NCBI GenBank assembly: GCA_002307315.1
Contig: DBTZ01000032.1
Location: 1 to 13,137, forward strand
Direction of reading: 5' to 3'
Length of the DNA stretch: 13,137 nt
From: Alphaproteobacteria bacterium UBA1303
GTDB taxonomy: Bacteria > Pseudomonadota > Alphaproteobacteria > Micropepsales > Micropepsaceae
A program made the translations under genes and the position numbers. Positions 6,750-13,088 of this stretch are shown here, piece by piece (within the stretch, counting starts at the first letter, position 1; each line of letters opens with the position of its first letter). The notes below the pieces were generated by a model. The model was given only the letters and a program-made list of their open reading frames with translations, was not told the origin of the DNA and searched no databases.

Positions 6750-6952
6750 GCGGCATACCGGTCGGTATCGCGACGGCTTTAGTTAACGAAACAATTGTTC
6801 GGATAATCCCCGTGCGCCCATGTTTGCGGTCGGGATTTTCGGTAATAAACCGCGGATTTGTCCTTTTGCGTCGGAAAAACAGGAAAACAATTCTTATTCC
6901 ATTTTGCTTTCCGATATGTATCCTCAAGGACACATATGAAGTGGTATACGCG
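6750..6952 (+). promoter_or_regulatory. AT-rich leader of the heptose operon
   Basis: The first 38 bases are the tail of the DUF212 relic. The rest is AT-rich non-coding DNA that must carry the gmhA promoter unless transcription comes from further left. A weak candidate is TTAGTT (6779-6784), a 17-base spacer and GATAAT (6802-6807). An AAGGA ribosome binding site (6926-6930) sits 5 bases before an ATG that is not in the gmhA frame. Confidence 0.3.
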
Positions 6953-6986
6953 ATGGCAGATAGTCAATACTTCGATACCGAAATAG
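6936..6986 (+). CDS. Possible 16-residue leader ORF overlapping the gmhA start
   Basis: An ATG at 6936, 5 bases after AAGGA (6926-6930), opens a 16-codon frame, MKWYTRWQIVNTSIPK, that ends at TAG 6984-6986, inside gmhA in another reading frame. The AAGGA is better placed for this ATG than for the gmhA ATG at 6953. A ribosome finishing here could re-start at gmhA by backtracking, or the frame may be chance. No similarity to a known leader peptide is seen. Confidence 0.2.
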   Translation: MKWYTRWQIVNTSIPK

Positions 6987-7534
6987 AGGAACATAGAGCG
7001 TTGGTCTCGGCCGTTAGGCAAACCTTAGCCGAGCCGTTTGCCGCATTGGTCGATGCCTGTGTGGCCAGCTTAAAATCCGGTGGCAAGATATTGTTCTTCG
7101 GTAACGGCGGGTCTGCGGCGGATGCGCAGCATCTGGCAACGGAACTGGTGGTGCGTTTTCGCAAGAACCGTCCGTCGATCGCCGCCATCGCGCTCACCAC
7201 TGATACTTCGGCGCTGACGGCGATCGGCAACGACTTCGGTTTCGAAGACCTTTTCTCGCGGCAGGTCGAAGGGCTGGGAAAACATGGCGACGTAGCAATT
7301 GGCATCTCCACCTCCGGCAATAGTCCGAATGTGTTGAAGGCGCTGGCACAGGCGCGCAAAATGGGGCTGGTGACGGTTGGGTTGGACGGCGGCGCGGGTG
7401 GAAAACTGTCCGAGAATGCGGACATTGCTTTGATCGTTCCGTCTCAAACCACGGCCAGGATACAAGAATGTCACATACTGTTAGGACACATGCTGTGTGG
7501 CGCCATTGAGGCCGAACTCGGCTACGCGGACTGA
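6953..7534 (+). CDS. gmhA: Phosphoheptose isomerase (sedoheptulose 7-phosphate isomerase)
   Basis: The enzyme converts D-sedoheptulose 7-phosphate to D-glycero-D-manno-heptose 7-phosphate, the first step of LPS heptose synthesis, in the cytoplasm. The 193-residue length matches the family. The SIS domain shows FFGNGGSAADAQHLATEL (48-65) with the metal and catalytic residues H60 and E64, GISTSGNSPNV (117-127) for phosphate binding, and RIQECHILLGHM (169-180) with Q171 and H179, matching the active-site residues of Escherichia coli GmhA. The ATG at 6953 is the start that fits the family length; an in-frame GTG at 6941 is possible, and the frame is open further upstream only because it merges with the relic DNA. 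It is 13 bases from hldE. Confidence 0.95.
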   Translation: MADSQYFDTEIEEHRALVSAVRQTLAEPFAALVDACVASLKSGGKILFFGNGGSAADAQHLATELVVRFRKNRPSIAAIALTTDTSALTAIGNDFGFEDLFSRQVEGLGKHGDVAIGISTSGNSPNVLKALAQARKMGLVTVGLDGGAGGKLSENADIALIVPSQTTARIQECHILLGHMLCGAIEAELGYAD

Positions 7535-7547
7535 GCAAGAGATAGCG

Positions 7548-9011
7548 ATGAACGAGGATAGGTTTCTGCCGCTGATCGCGGCCTACCCCGAATGCCGTGT
7601 CTTGGTGTTGGGGGACGTGATGCTCGACCGTTTCATTTACGGTCGCATCGAACGCATTTCGCCCGAAGCGCCGGTTCCAGTCCTGTCGGTAATCCGCGAA
7701 AAGATTATGCCCGGGGGGGCGGCCAATGTGGCGCGTAACATCGCTTCGCTGGGCGGTAAGGCGGTACTGATGGGCGTTATTGGCGACGACCACGATGGTA
7801 GGGCTCTGGCGGATCAAGTCGATTTATGGCCTGGGATTGAAAACCAGCTTCTGCGCGTAATGGACCGTCCGACCACGACGAAGGCCCGCTATGTCGCCGA
7901 AACCCAACAGATGATCCGTGTCGATCACGAAGTACGCACCCCGATCGATGCGGCCGCCGCCGATTTGCTGGCATTGCTGGCCCGTCAGCTTGACGGCGTC
8001 GACATTGTGGTGCTGTCGGATTACGCCAAAGGCGTGCTGTGCGACGCGGTCGTGGGCCCAGTGATCGCGCTGGCGCGCAAGGCCGGAAAGCCGGTGGTCG
8101 TCGACCCCAAAAGCGTACGCGTCGCCCGCTATGACGGGGCGATGGTCATGACTCCGAACCTGAGCGAGGCTGCGGCCATGACACAGGTTTCAGGGCGGGA
8201 TGACGCGGCCGTAGCGGCGATGGCCGAGGCGATTTTTGTCGCGGCGCCGAACTTGGCTTCCCTGGTGATTACGCGCAGCGCCGACGGCATGAGCTTGGCC
8301 GAACGTGGCCATGCGATCCGCCATTTGCCCGTTATGGCGCGCGAAGTTTTCGATGTTTCCGGAGCCGGCGACACCGTCGTGGCGGTGCTAAGCTTGTCGC
8401 TGGCGGCGGGGGGCGATCTGGCCGCGGCGGCGGAACTGGCCAACGTTGCCGCCGGCATCGCCGTGGGGAAATCCGGTACGGCCGAGGTGTGTGTGGGCGA
8501 ACTATCCGCCGCTCTGCGCAGTGAACAGATCGGGGACATCGTCGCCAAAAACGCCAATGCCGATCAAGCGGCGGAACTGGCCACCGGATGGCGGCGTCAG
8601 GGTCTGCAGGTGGGTTTCACCAATGGCTGTTTTGATCTGATTCATCCCGGCCATGTGTCGCTGCTGGGGCAAGCTAAAAGCAATTGCGACCGGTTGATCG
8701 TCGGGCTGAACACCGACGCCTCAATCAAGCGGCTGAAAGGGCCGACCCGGCCGGTTCAGGACGAACTGGCCAGAGCAATGGTGCTGGGCGCGTTATCCGC
8801 CGTGGATTTGGTGGTGTTGTTTGCTGAAGACACGCCAGGCGAATTGATTGAAAAAATTCGTCCGGACGTCTTGATCAAGGGAGCGGATTATCGGGTTGAA
8901 CAAATCGTCGGTGCGGATTTCGTCCAAAGCTATGGCGGCAGGGTTGTGCTCGCCGATCTGACGCCCAATCAAAGCACTAGCGGCATCATATCCCGCATCG
9001 ACAAGCATTGA
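7548..9011 (+). CDS. hldE: Bifunctional heptose 7-phosphate kinase / heptose 1-phosphate adenylyltransferase
   Basis: The 487-residue protein has two domains. The N-terminal PfkB/ribokinase domain (about 1-325) shows LVLGDVMLDRFIYGRIERISPEAPVPV (19-45), PGGAANVARN (55-64), VVDPK (184-188), TPNLSEA (202-208) and the catalytic DVSGAGDTVVA (269-279). The C-terminal nucleotidyltransferase domain (about 350-487) shows GFTNGCFDLIHPGHVSLL (356-373) with the HxGH motif H366/H369, and VLIKGADY (441-448). It phosphorylates heptose 7-phosphate at C1 and, after GmhB removes the 7-phosphate, adds AMP. The length matches Escherichia coli HldE. The ATG at 7548 follows gmhA by 13 bases with a weak GAGA ribosome binding site, and the stop overlaps the gmhB start. 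Confidence 0.96.
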   Translation: MNEDRFLPLIAAYPECRVLVLGDVMLDRFIYGRIERISPEAPVPVLSVIREKIMPGGAANVARNIASLGGKAVLMGVIGDDHDGRALADQVDLWPGIENQLLRVMDRPTTTKARYVAETQQMIRVDHEVRTPIDAAAADLLALLARQLDGVDIVVLSDYAKGVLCDAVVGPVIALARKAGKPVVVDPKSVRVARYDGAMVMTPNLSEAAAMTQVSGRDDAAVAAMAEAIFVAAPNLASLVITRSADGMSLAERGHAIRHLPVMAREVFDVSGAGDTVVAVLSLSLAAGGDLAAAAELANVAAGIAVGKSGTAEVCVGELSAALRSEQIGDIVAKNANADQAAELATGWRRQGLQVGFTNGCFDLIHPGHVSLLGQAKSNCDRLIVGLNTDASIKRLKGPTRPVQDELARAMVLGALSAVDLVVLFAEDTPGELIEKIRPDVLIKGADYRVEQIVGADFVQSYGGRVVLADLTPNQSTSGIISRIDKH

Positions 9012-9643
9012 TGATGCTAGGCGGTTTTTTCAATGCGGTCGGTGTCTGGTGTGCTTTGCGCTCGCAGAAACGGGGCATTTCCGATGGGGGAATCTTTCTG
9101 GATCGCGACGGCGTTCTGGTGGCCGAACGCAATTATCTGCACACACCTTCGAACGTCGCGCTGATACCATCGGTTTTGGATCTGGTACTGACCGCAAACA
9201 AGCAGGGCATTCCGGTTGCGGTTGTCACCAATCAGTCCGGTATCGATCGCGGAATGTTCGGGTGGCAGGATTTTTTCGCGGTGGAGGAAGAAATCGACCG
9301 GCAGTTGGCGGCACATGGTGCGGCCATCGATCTCAAAGTGGCCTGTCCGTTTCATCCCGATTTCACACCCAACTATGGCGTCGAGCACGACGGTTGGCGA
9401 AAGCCCGGGCCGAGTATGGTGACGTTTGCTTGTGAGGCGTTAGGGCTACATCCGGCAAAATCCTGGATGGTGGGCGATAAAGCCAGCGACATACAGGCCG
9501 CCAAGGCCGCCGGCCTGAGCGGAGCTTATTTTCTGCGCGGCGTGTACCAGGACGAAGAACCCACGGCGATTAGTCTATCCGACGAGCGATTTTGGGTGCG
9601 CTGTGTTGATGTGAAGACGCCGATCAATGTCATCGGCTCATAG
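9011..9643 (+). CDS. gmhB: D,D-heptose 1,7-bisphosphate phosphatase (HAD family)
   Basis: The 210-residue HAD-superfamily phosphatase has the catalytic FLDRDGVL (29-36; D31, D33), VVTNQSGIDRG (71-81), the RKPGPSM loop (130-136; K131) and MVGDKASDIQAAKAAG (153-168; D156, D160). It removes the 7-phosphate between the two HldE steps. The ATG at 9011 shares one base with the hldE stop (TGATG), a coupled arrangement; a second ATG follows at 9014. Relative to Escherichia coli GmhB there are about 20 extra residues before the first catalytic aspartate. The zinc loop is altered: CPFHPDF keeps one cysteine (C112), but the CxC pair before RKP is replaced by EHDGW, so a structural zinc is unlikely. Function is otherwise clear from motifs and operon. 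Confidence 0.92.
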   Translation: MMLGGFFNAVGVWCALRSQKRGISDGGIFLDRDGVLVAERNYLHTPSNVALIPSVLDLVLTANKQGIPVAVVTNQSGIDRGMFGWQDFFAVEEEIDRQLAAHGAAIDLKVACPFHPDFTPNYGVEHDGWRKPGPSMVTFACEALGLHPAKSWMVGDKASDIQAAKAAGLSGAYFLRGVYQDEEPTAISLSDERFWVRCVDVKTPINVIGS

Positions 9644-9703
9644 AACGACCCATGGGATGCCTCGTTCAAATAGTTCTGCCTATGGCGTTATAAGGCCTCG
9701 CCA

Positions 9704-9892
9704 TCCCGGATTTGTGCGCATCCATGATGGCGTATGTCGCGACCGCGACGCAAACGGCTTCAGCACCGAGCGTCGACCGCCGCCCATCGGGCGGGAATCC
9801 TCGCGGCCGGATTGCCGGTACGCCTGAAGCCGCTTCACCGCGCTCGACGCGCTAACCCGATATCGACGGGCAGCTTCACGACACGACAGCGC
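9704..9892 (-). pseudogene. 5' fragment of an IS630-family transposase
   Basis: On the minus strand the frame reads ALSCREAARRYRVSASSAVKRLQAYRQSGRE, then RPMGGGRRSVL. This matches the N-terminal helix-turn-helix of IS630-type transposases (SCREAARRFGVSxSSAIKW....GxxxPKPMGG.RRS). Nothing of the DDE catalytic part follows; the frame stops at 9680. No proper start exists: the frame stays open into the 3' end of the NifX-like gene, which stops at 9894. It is a relic left in the gap between the convergent heptose and NifX/MinD operons. No terminal inverted repeat is visible. Confidence 0.75.
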
Positions 9893-9893
9893 A

Positions 9894-10283
9894 TCACCCT
9901 GCGTGATCGTGTCCGCCGCCGCCGCAGACGAATTCCGGAGCAAACGGTTCCAATTTCCCCGCCAGAAATGCCTCGATGACCGCCCCCACCGTATCGTAGC
10001 CGATCGCCAAATAGGGTTGTATTCCGACCTCCAGAAAGCCCATCAACGGCCGCCGCCCCATTCCGCCGGCGGCAATCGCCGTTGCGCCCGATGACGCCAG
10101 AAGATTGACCGGAACCATGCACCCGCCCTGTTGGTGGTTTGGGGTCGGCAGCGTCGTTGTCTTTCCGACGATCCCGTCGCGAACCTCGACCAGCGTAAAC
10201 ACATCGCAATGTCCGAAATGCGGGGACGCCGCCGCATCAAGTCCGCCGGGGGACATCGAGGGAACGGCAATTATGGCATTCAT
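9894..10283 (-). CDS. NifX/NifB-like (dinitrogenase FeMo-cofactor domain) protein with Gly/His C-terminus
   Basis: The 129-residue protein matches the Nitro_FeMo-Co family of small metal-cluster-binding proteins (NifX, the C-terminus of NifB, ORP, TM1290-like). It has IIAVPS (4-9), the SPHFGHCDVFTLVEV segment (20-34; H23, H25, C26), HQQGGCMVPVNLL (50-62), and AAGGMGRRPLMGFLEVGI (71-88). The tail CGGGGHDHAG (120-129) is a likely extra metal site seen in some members. It has an excellent ribosome binding site, AAGGAG (10291-10296), 7 bases before ATG, which overlaps the stop codon of the upstream MinD gene. Beside two Fe-S MinD ATPases it resembles the ORP arrangement of sulfate reducers; a direct role in nitrogen fixation is not supported, since no nif structural genes are in the window. 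Confidence 0.88.
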   Translation of the reverse strand: MNAIIAVPSMSPGGLDAAASPHFGHCDVFTLVEVRDGIVGKTTTLPTPNHQQGGCMVPVNLLASSGATAIAAGGMGRRPLMGFLEVGIQPYLAIGYDTVGAVIEAFLAGKLEPFAPEFVCGGGGHDHAG

Positions 10284-10295
10284 CGTTTCACTCCT

Positions 10296-11213
10296 TCATG
10301 TTGTTGGCATGTTGTTGGCATGTTGTTGGCATTTTTCCTTGCGGCCGAGGCTCGAAATCACCGTCTGCCAAGCGTGCTTGATGCCGTCGGCAATGCCGTT
10401 TTCGGTCACGCTATCCAGGGTTCGTCCCTCGACCAGCGCGCGCACCACGGCAGGCTCATAGGGGATGCGGGCGAGAACTGGGTAGCCTCGTTCCGCGCAG
10501 AGCGCACCGACCTCATCCGCGAGCGCGAGATTCAAATCCGCCTTGTTGAGCAGAACGCCGACCGGGCGGCTGAAATGATTGCAGAGATCGGCGATGCGCC
10601 GCAGATCGTGAACGCCCGAAACGGTCGGCTCGGTCACGATGACGACAAATCCGGTCCCGCTAACGGCGCTAATGACCGGGCAACCGATTCCCGGCGGGCC
10701 GTCCGATAGAATGTAATCGCAACCCTCTTCCCGGGCGGCATCGCGGGCTTCTTCGCGCAATTGCGTCACTAACAGGCCGGAGTTTTCCTCGCCGGGGTAC
10801 AATTCGGCATGCAGCATCGTTCCAAACGGCGTGCGGGAGCGAAACCATTGTCCGGCCCGTCGCGGACGCATGACAATCGCACCAAACGGGCAGAACTGCG
10901 CACACACCCCACACCCTTCGCAGCGCAAGGGATCAAACTTTATCACCCCGTCGATTTTTGCGATCGCCCCGAAACGGCAGTACCTTTCGCAAAGCACGCA
11001 TCCCTTGCACATATTTTGCTCGAAAATGGCAATCTTGCCGCCCTCGAATGCGGTCGTTTCCAGAATCTCCGGCTGCAAAAGGATGTGCAGATCGGCGGCA
11101 TCGACATCGAGGTCGCAAATCACCGTGCGCCCCGCCAGCTTGGCGAACGCCGCGGTGACGGACGTTTTTCCGGTTCCGCCCTTGCCGCTCACGACGGTAA
11201 TTTCCGCCGTCAT
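10296..11213 (-). CDS. MinD/Mrp-type ATPase with two [4Fe-4S] motifs (second of pair)
   Basis: The 305-residue protein has a deviant Walker A motif, SGKGGTGKTSV (9-19), and a ferredoxin-like insert with two clusters: C69, C72, C75, C79 and C98, C101, C104, C108 (CEGCGVCAQFC). YILSDGPPGIGCPV (167-180) follows as the Walker B/switch region, then TEPT (195-198) and LLNKADL (221-227). Proteins of this type are cytoplasmic P-loop ATPases thought to act in Fe-S or metal-cluster handling. The start at 11213 overlaps the stop of the first MinD gene by ATGA; a longer frame upstream to 11393 is inside that gene. The last residues are encoded by an 11-base tandem repeat, so the C-terminus beyond about 292 is probably not conserved. 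Confidence 0.92.
   Translation of the reverse strand: MTAEITVVSGKGGTGKTSVTAAFAKLAGRTVICDLDVDAADLHILLQPEILETTAFEGGKIAIFEQNMCKGCVLCERYCRFGAIAKIDGVIKFDPLRCEGCGVCAQFCPFGAIVMRPRRAGQWFRSRTPFGTMLHAELYPGEENSGLLVTQLREEARDAAREEGCDYILSDGPPGIGCPVISAVSGTGFVVIVTEPTVSGVHDLRRIADLCNHFSRPVGVLLNKADLNLALADEVGALCAERGYPVLARIPYEPAVVRALVEGRTLDSVTENGIADGIKHAWQTVISSLGRKEKCQQHANNMPTT
10297..10332. repeat. 11-base tandem repeat at MinD gene end
   Basis: The unit CATGTTGTTGG is present at 10297-10307, 10308-10318 and 10319-10329, followed by a partial CAT. It encodes the final residues and the TGA stop of the upstream MinD gene (CQQHANNMPTT) and sits directly before the AAGGAG ribosome binding site of the NifX-like gene. 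Because 11 is not a multiple of 3, gain or loss of a unit would change the frame and the stop. Confidence 0.9.
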
Positions 11214-12097
11214 GCGGCTACCCGCGGCTCTGCGAGTTCGCGCAACGAACGAGCAAGCGTCTCCATCATGGTCCGTAGTTCCCCCATATGATCGAGCGGA
11301 ATGCCTTGGGCGCAGGCCTCGGCAATATCGCGCCGAAAGGGAATCTCGGCCAGGATCGGCAAATCGTGTTTGTGGCAGAATGCGCGGATGCAATCGTCGC
11401 CCAATCCGGCTCGATTGACCACAACGCCGGTTGGAACCCTGCCGCTTGCCAAAGCGCGAACCGCCAGCCCCAAATCGTGCAGACCGAACGGTGTCGGTTC
11501 GGCGACCAGCAGCAGAACATCCACCTCGCGCACCGCACTCAATGCCGGACAGCTCGTGCCCGGCGGAGCATCAATGATGACATCTCCGGGGTGCTCGGCC
11601 AGCATCTCATTCGCTTTAGTTCGGACTTGCCGGATCAGAGGTACGCTCATCGCCTCGCCGATCCGCAATTGCCCGCCGGCTATTCGCAAATCGGGCGATG
11701 CGCCATCGGCCGCCCCGGCACGCCCCCAGAAGATTTCGCCCAATTCCCGTTTGCCAGCCCCCAGAACGCCACGGCGGCATACTTCAAGACATCCACCGCA
11801 ACCGTGGCACATCTCGGGGAAGACAACCGGATAGTCGCCCAGCGCAATAATTGCCTTGAAGGCGCAGAGGCGACTGCACGCCCCGCACCCGCTGCAGGCT
11901 TCCGGATGCAGCACCACCGGCACGTCGAGGACAGCACGTTTCCGGCCGTCGTAGGATGGCGCAAGAAACAAATGCAGGTTGGGCGCTTCGACATCCATGT
12001 CCACCGCCACCCGCGGCCCATCCCAGATGCGGGCCAAGGCCGTCGCAATCGTGGTTTTGCCGGTGCCGCCCTTGCCGCTGGCAATCGCTACGATCAT
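11210..12097 (-). CDS. MinD/Mrp-type ATPase with two [4Fe-4S] motifs (first of pair)
   Basis: The 295-residue protein starts MIVAIASGKGGTGKTTIA, a deviant Walker A (8-16) with the signature lysine K9. DMDVEAPNLHLFL (33-45) follows, then a ferredoxin-like insert with C68, C71, C74, C78 (CSGCGACSRLC) and C97, C100, C103, C107 (CHGCGGCLEVC). DVIIDAPPGTSCPALSAV (172-189) is the switch region, with AEPTPFGLHDL (199-209) and VVNRAGLG (226-233). It shares the domain order of the next gene but is clearly diverged from it, which suggests an old duplication giving a heterodimer. Both ends overlap neighbours by ATGA, indicating coupled translation with the NifX-like gene before it and the second MinD gene after it. 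It is probably a cytoplasmic ATPase for loading or moving metal clusters. Confidence 0.93.
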   Translation of the reverse strand: MIVAIASGKGGTGKTTIATALARIWDGPRVAVDMDVEAPNLHLFLAPSYDGRKRAVLDVPVVLHPEACSGCGACSRLCAFKAIIALGDYPVVFPEMCHGCGGCLEVCRRGVLGAGKRELGEIFWGRAGAADGASPDLRIAGGQLRIGEAMSVPLIRQVRTKANEMLAEHPGDVIIDAPPGTSCPALSAVREVDVLLLVAEPTPFGLHDLGLAVRALASGRVPTGVVVNRAGLGDDCIRAFCHKHDLPILAEIPFRRDIAEACAQGIPLDHMGELRTMMETLARSLRELAEPRVAA

Positions 12098-12441
12098 GAT
12101 TTCGCATCGCCGCGTTGCGGCATCTCAAGATGCGCGGCAACCGCTTGCCGAACGGTTTGCCCGTCGGCACCTTCGACGCTCGCAATCCCGGCAGCCCGCA
12201 ACGCCACGGCAGCCTTCGGACCGATCGAACCGCTAAGCACGACCGTTACCTTGGCGCGGGCCAAAAGTTCGACGGCGGCCAATCCGGCTCCTTGGGCCTG
12301 CGCCTGAGCGGCATCATTAGAAAGATAGCTCCAATACTGCGCGGAAGGATCGTAGAGACCGAATCCCTTCGCCCGCCCGAAGCGCGGATCGACGGACGCT
12401 TCAGGCGTATCGCCTTGAGCACTTACCGCAATCAAAGACAT
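12094..12441 (-). CDS. NifX/NifB-like (dinitrogenase FeMo-cofactor domain) protein
   Basis: The 115-residue protein is a compact member of the Nitro_FeMo-Co family. It shows SVDPRFGRAKGFGLYD (16-31), matching the family VDPRFGRA start, and VVLSGSIGPKAAVALRAAGI (67-86), matching the family G.GP.A...L...GI core. It lacks the HxxGHC and CGGGGH residues of the second NifX-like protein, so the two are not interchangeable. The ribosome binding site AAGGA lies about 7 bases before the ATG at 12441. The gene starts 33 bases after the DUF134 stop and overlaps the first MinD gene by ATGA. It may bind or shuttle a metal cluster with the ATPases. Family certain, cofactor unknown. Confidence 0.88.
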   Translation of the reverse strand: MSLIAVSAQGDTPEASVDPRFGRAKGFGLYDPSAQYWSYLSNDAAQAQAQGAGLAAVELLARAKVTVVLSGSIGPKAAVALRAAGIASVEGADGQTVRQAVAAHLEMPQRGDAKS

Positions 12442-12474
12442 GATAATTTCCTTGTGGCACCGAACAAGCCGACA

Positions 12475-12876
12475 TCAGCCATCGTCTTGATGGCCGTCCG
12501 GCTGTTCGCTGCGTTTTGTTTCTTCGGGCTTGTCGGCCATATCTTGGCAGCGGGCACGCCGCCTTCTGCAGCCGCGCCCACCAGAGCCGACTTCGACAGG
12601 GCCGCCATCGATCCTGAGCGCCCACCCACGCGTCAGAGCCGTAGCCACCGCCCCCCTCGCCTCGGCGATGAGGCGAGAAAATGTCGAACGGGAAATTCCC
12701 ATCAATTTGGCAGCCTCGTCCTGTTCCATGCCTTCGGCATCGGCGAGGCGAAGCGCTTCCAGCCCGTCCAGAGGAAGAACCGTCTCAACCAAATCTGCCA
12801 GCGGAATCCCCTGCGGCTTGTAATAGCGAACAGGGGTATCCCATTGAATGAACCGTGTTTTTCGTGGTCTAGGCAT
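12475..12876 (-). CDS. DUF134 / UPF0251-family helix-turn-helix regulator
   Basis: The 133-residue protein starts MPRPRKTR, the usual DUF134 opening, followed by YYKPQGIPLADLVETVLPLDGLEALRLADAEGM (18-50) and a sigma-region-4-like helix-turn-helix, EQDEAAKLMGISRSTFSRLIAEAR (51-74). A variable tail with two cysteines, an arginine-rich stretch and an acidic end follows. Family members are often encoded next to NifX-like and MinD-like genes and are presumed DNA-binding regulators. The start at 12876 is chosen because it gives the family N-terminus; a longer frame from 12909 starts inside the upstream palindrome and is unlikely. It is the first gene of the operon, and the palindromes upstream are natural candidates for autoregulation. 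Confidence 0.9.
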   Translation of the reverse strand: MPRPRKTRFIQWDTPVRYYKPQGIPLADLVETVLPLDGLEALRLADAEGMEQDEAAKLMGISRSTFSRLIAEARGAVATALTRGWALRIDGGPVEVGSGGRGCRRRRARCQDMADKPEETKRSEQPDGHQDDG

Positions 12877-12886
12877 CGCGACACCG

Positions 12887-12906
12887 TTATGGGTATATAC
12901 CCATAA
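12887..12906. promoter_or_regulatory. Perfect 20-bp palindrome, likely operator
   Basis: TTATGGGTATATACCCATAA is a perfect 20-base palindrome ending 11 bases upstream of the DUF134 start codon. Its position overlaps the expected transcription start, which suits a repressor site. A related sequence lies 50 bases further upstream. Confidence 0.8.
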
Positions 12907-12932
12907 CATACCTCGGCGTCGCCCGACGCAAG
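12905..12932 (-). promoter_or_regulatory. Candidate promoter of the DUF134/MinD operon
   Basis: On the minus strand CTTGCG (12932-12927), a 16-base spacer and TATGTT (12910-12905) form a plausible sigma-70-like promoter between the two palindromic sites. The spacer contains a third dyad, GCGTCG/CGACGC (12916-12929). The -35 match is weak, so the assignment is tentative. Confidence 0.35.
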
Positions 12933-12936
12933 CGAA

Positions 12937-12956
12937 TTATGCACATATACTCATAA
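12937..12956. promoter_or_regulatory. Second, diverged operator-like palindrome
   Basis: TTATGCACATATACTCATAA matches the perfect palindrome at 12887-12906 in 16 of 20 positions and keeps the TTATG and CATAA ends and the ATATAC core. The start-to-start distance is 50 bases, near five helical turns, so two bound dimers would lie on about the same face of the DNA. Confidence 0.65.
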
Positions 12957-13088
12957 TAAAATGGTGGTAAAAGAGCCGCGGCCAGATCTCTCTCCGAACC
13001 CACACGTTACCGCACAGAGGCCCGGTTTGGCGGAATTTGGCGAAAAATAAGGGGGGACGACGGAAGCCGGTGTACGGAAAAAAAAGAC

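Larger units (their letters stand above)
6186..6787 (+). pseudogene. Decayed DUF212 (YuiD / divergent PAP2) gene interrupted by hairpin array
   Basis: Translation in the frame of 6313 gives GNPAFAIGTAVFFVVIID, then DAMDLRKKIERLHRVL, then MRDRMGHTPIEVL up to 6510. This matches the C-terminal half of DUF212 proteins, which read FAI..VFA.IVMYDAxGVRR....Q..VLN and then LLGHxPIEV.GG. Upstream, a different frame (from 6186) reads AVLRAQGNPKA...VKTGHRR, similar to the family N-terminus, so there is at least one frameshift near 6250-6280. A stop codon at 6259-6261 also breaks the downstream frame, and the family GGMPSSH motif is degraded to VGISYPNTA. At 6508 the frame runs into the hairpin array. 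After the array (6750 on) it resumes as GGIPVGIATALV, the expected family end, and no in-frame stop follows before gmhA. Family recognition is from memory of YuiD-type sequences. Confidence 0.65.

Noticed and set aside
9894..12441. Nitrogen-fixation (nif) operon.
   Set aside because: The NifX-like domains alone do not show nitrogen fixation; no nitrogenase or nif assembly genes are present, and the MinD pairing points to an ORP-like or other metal-cluster role.
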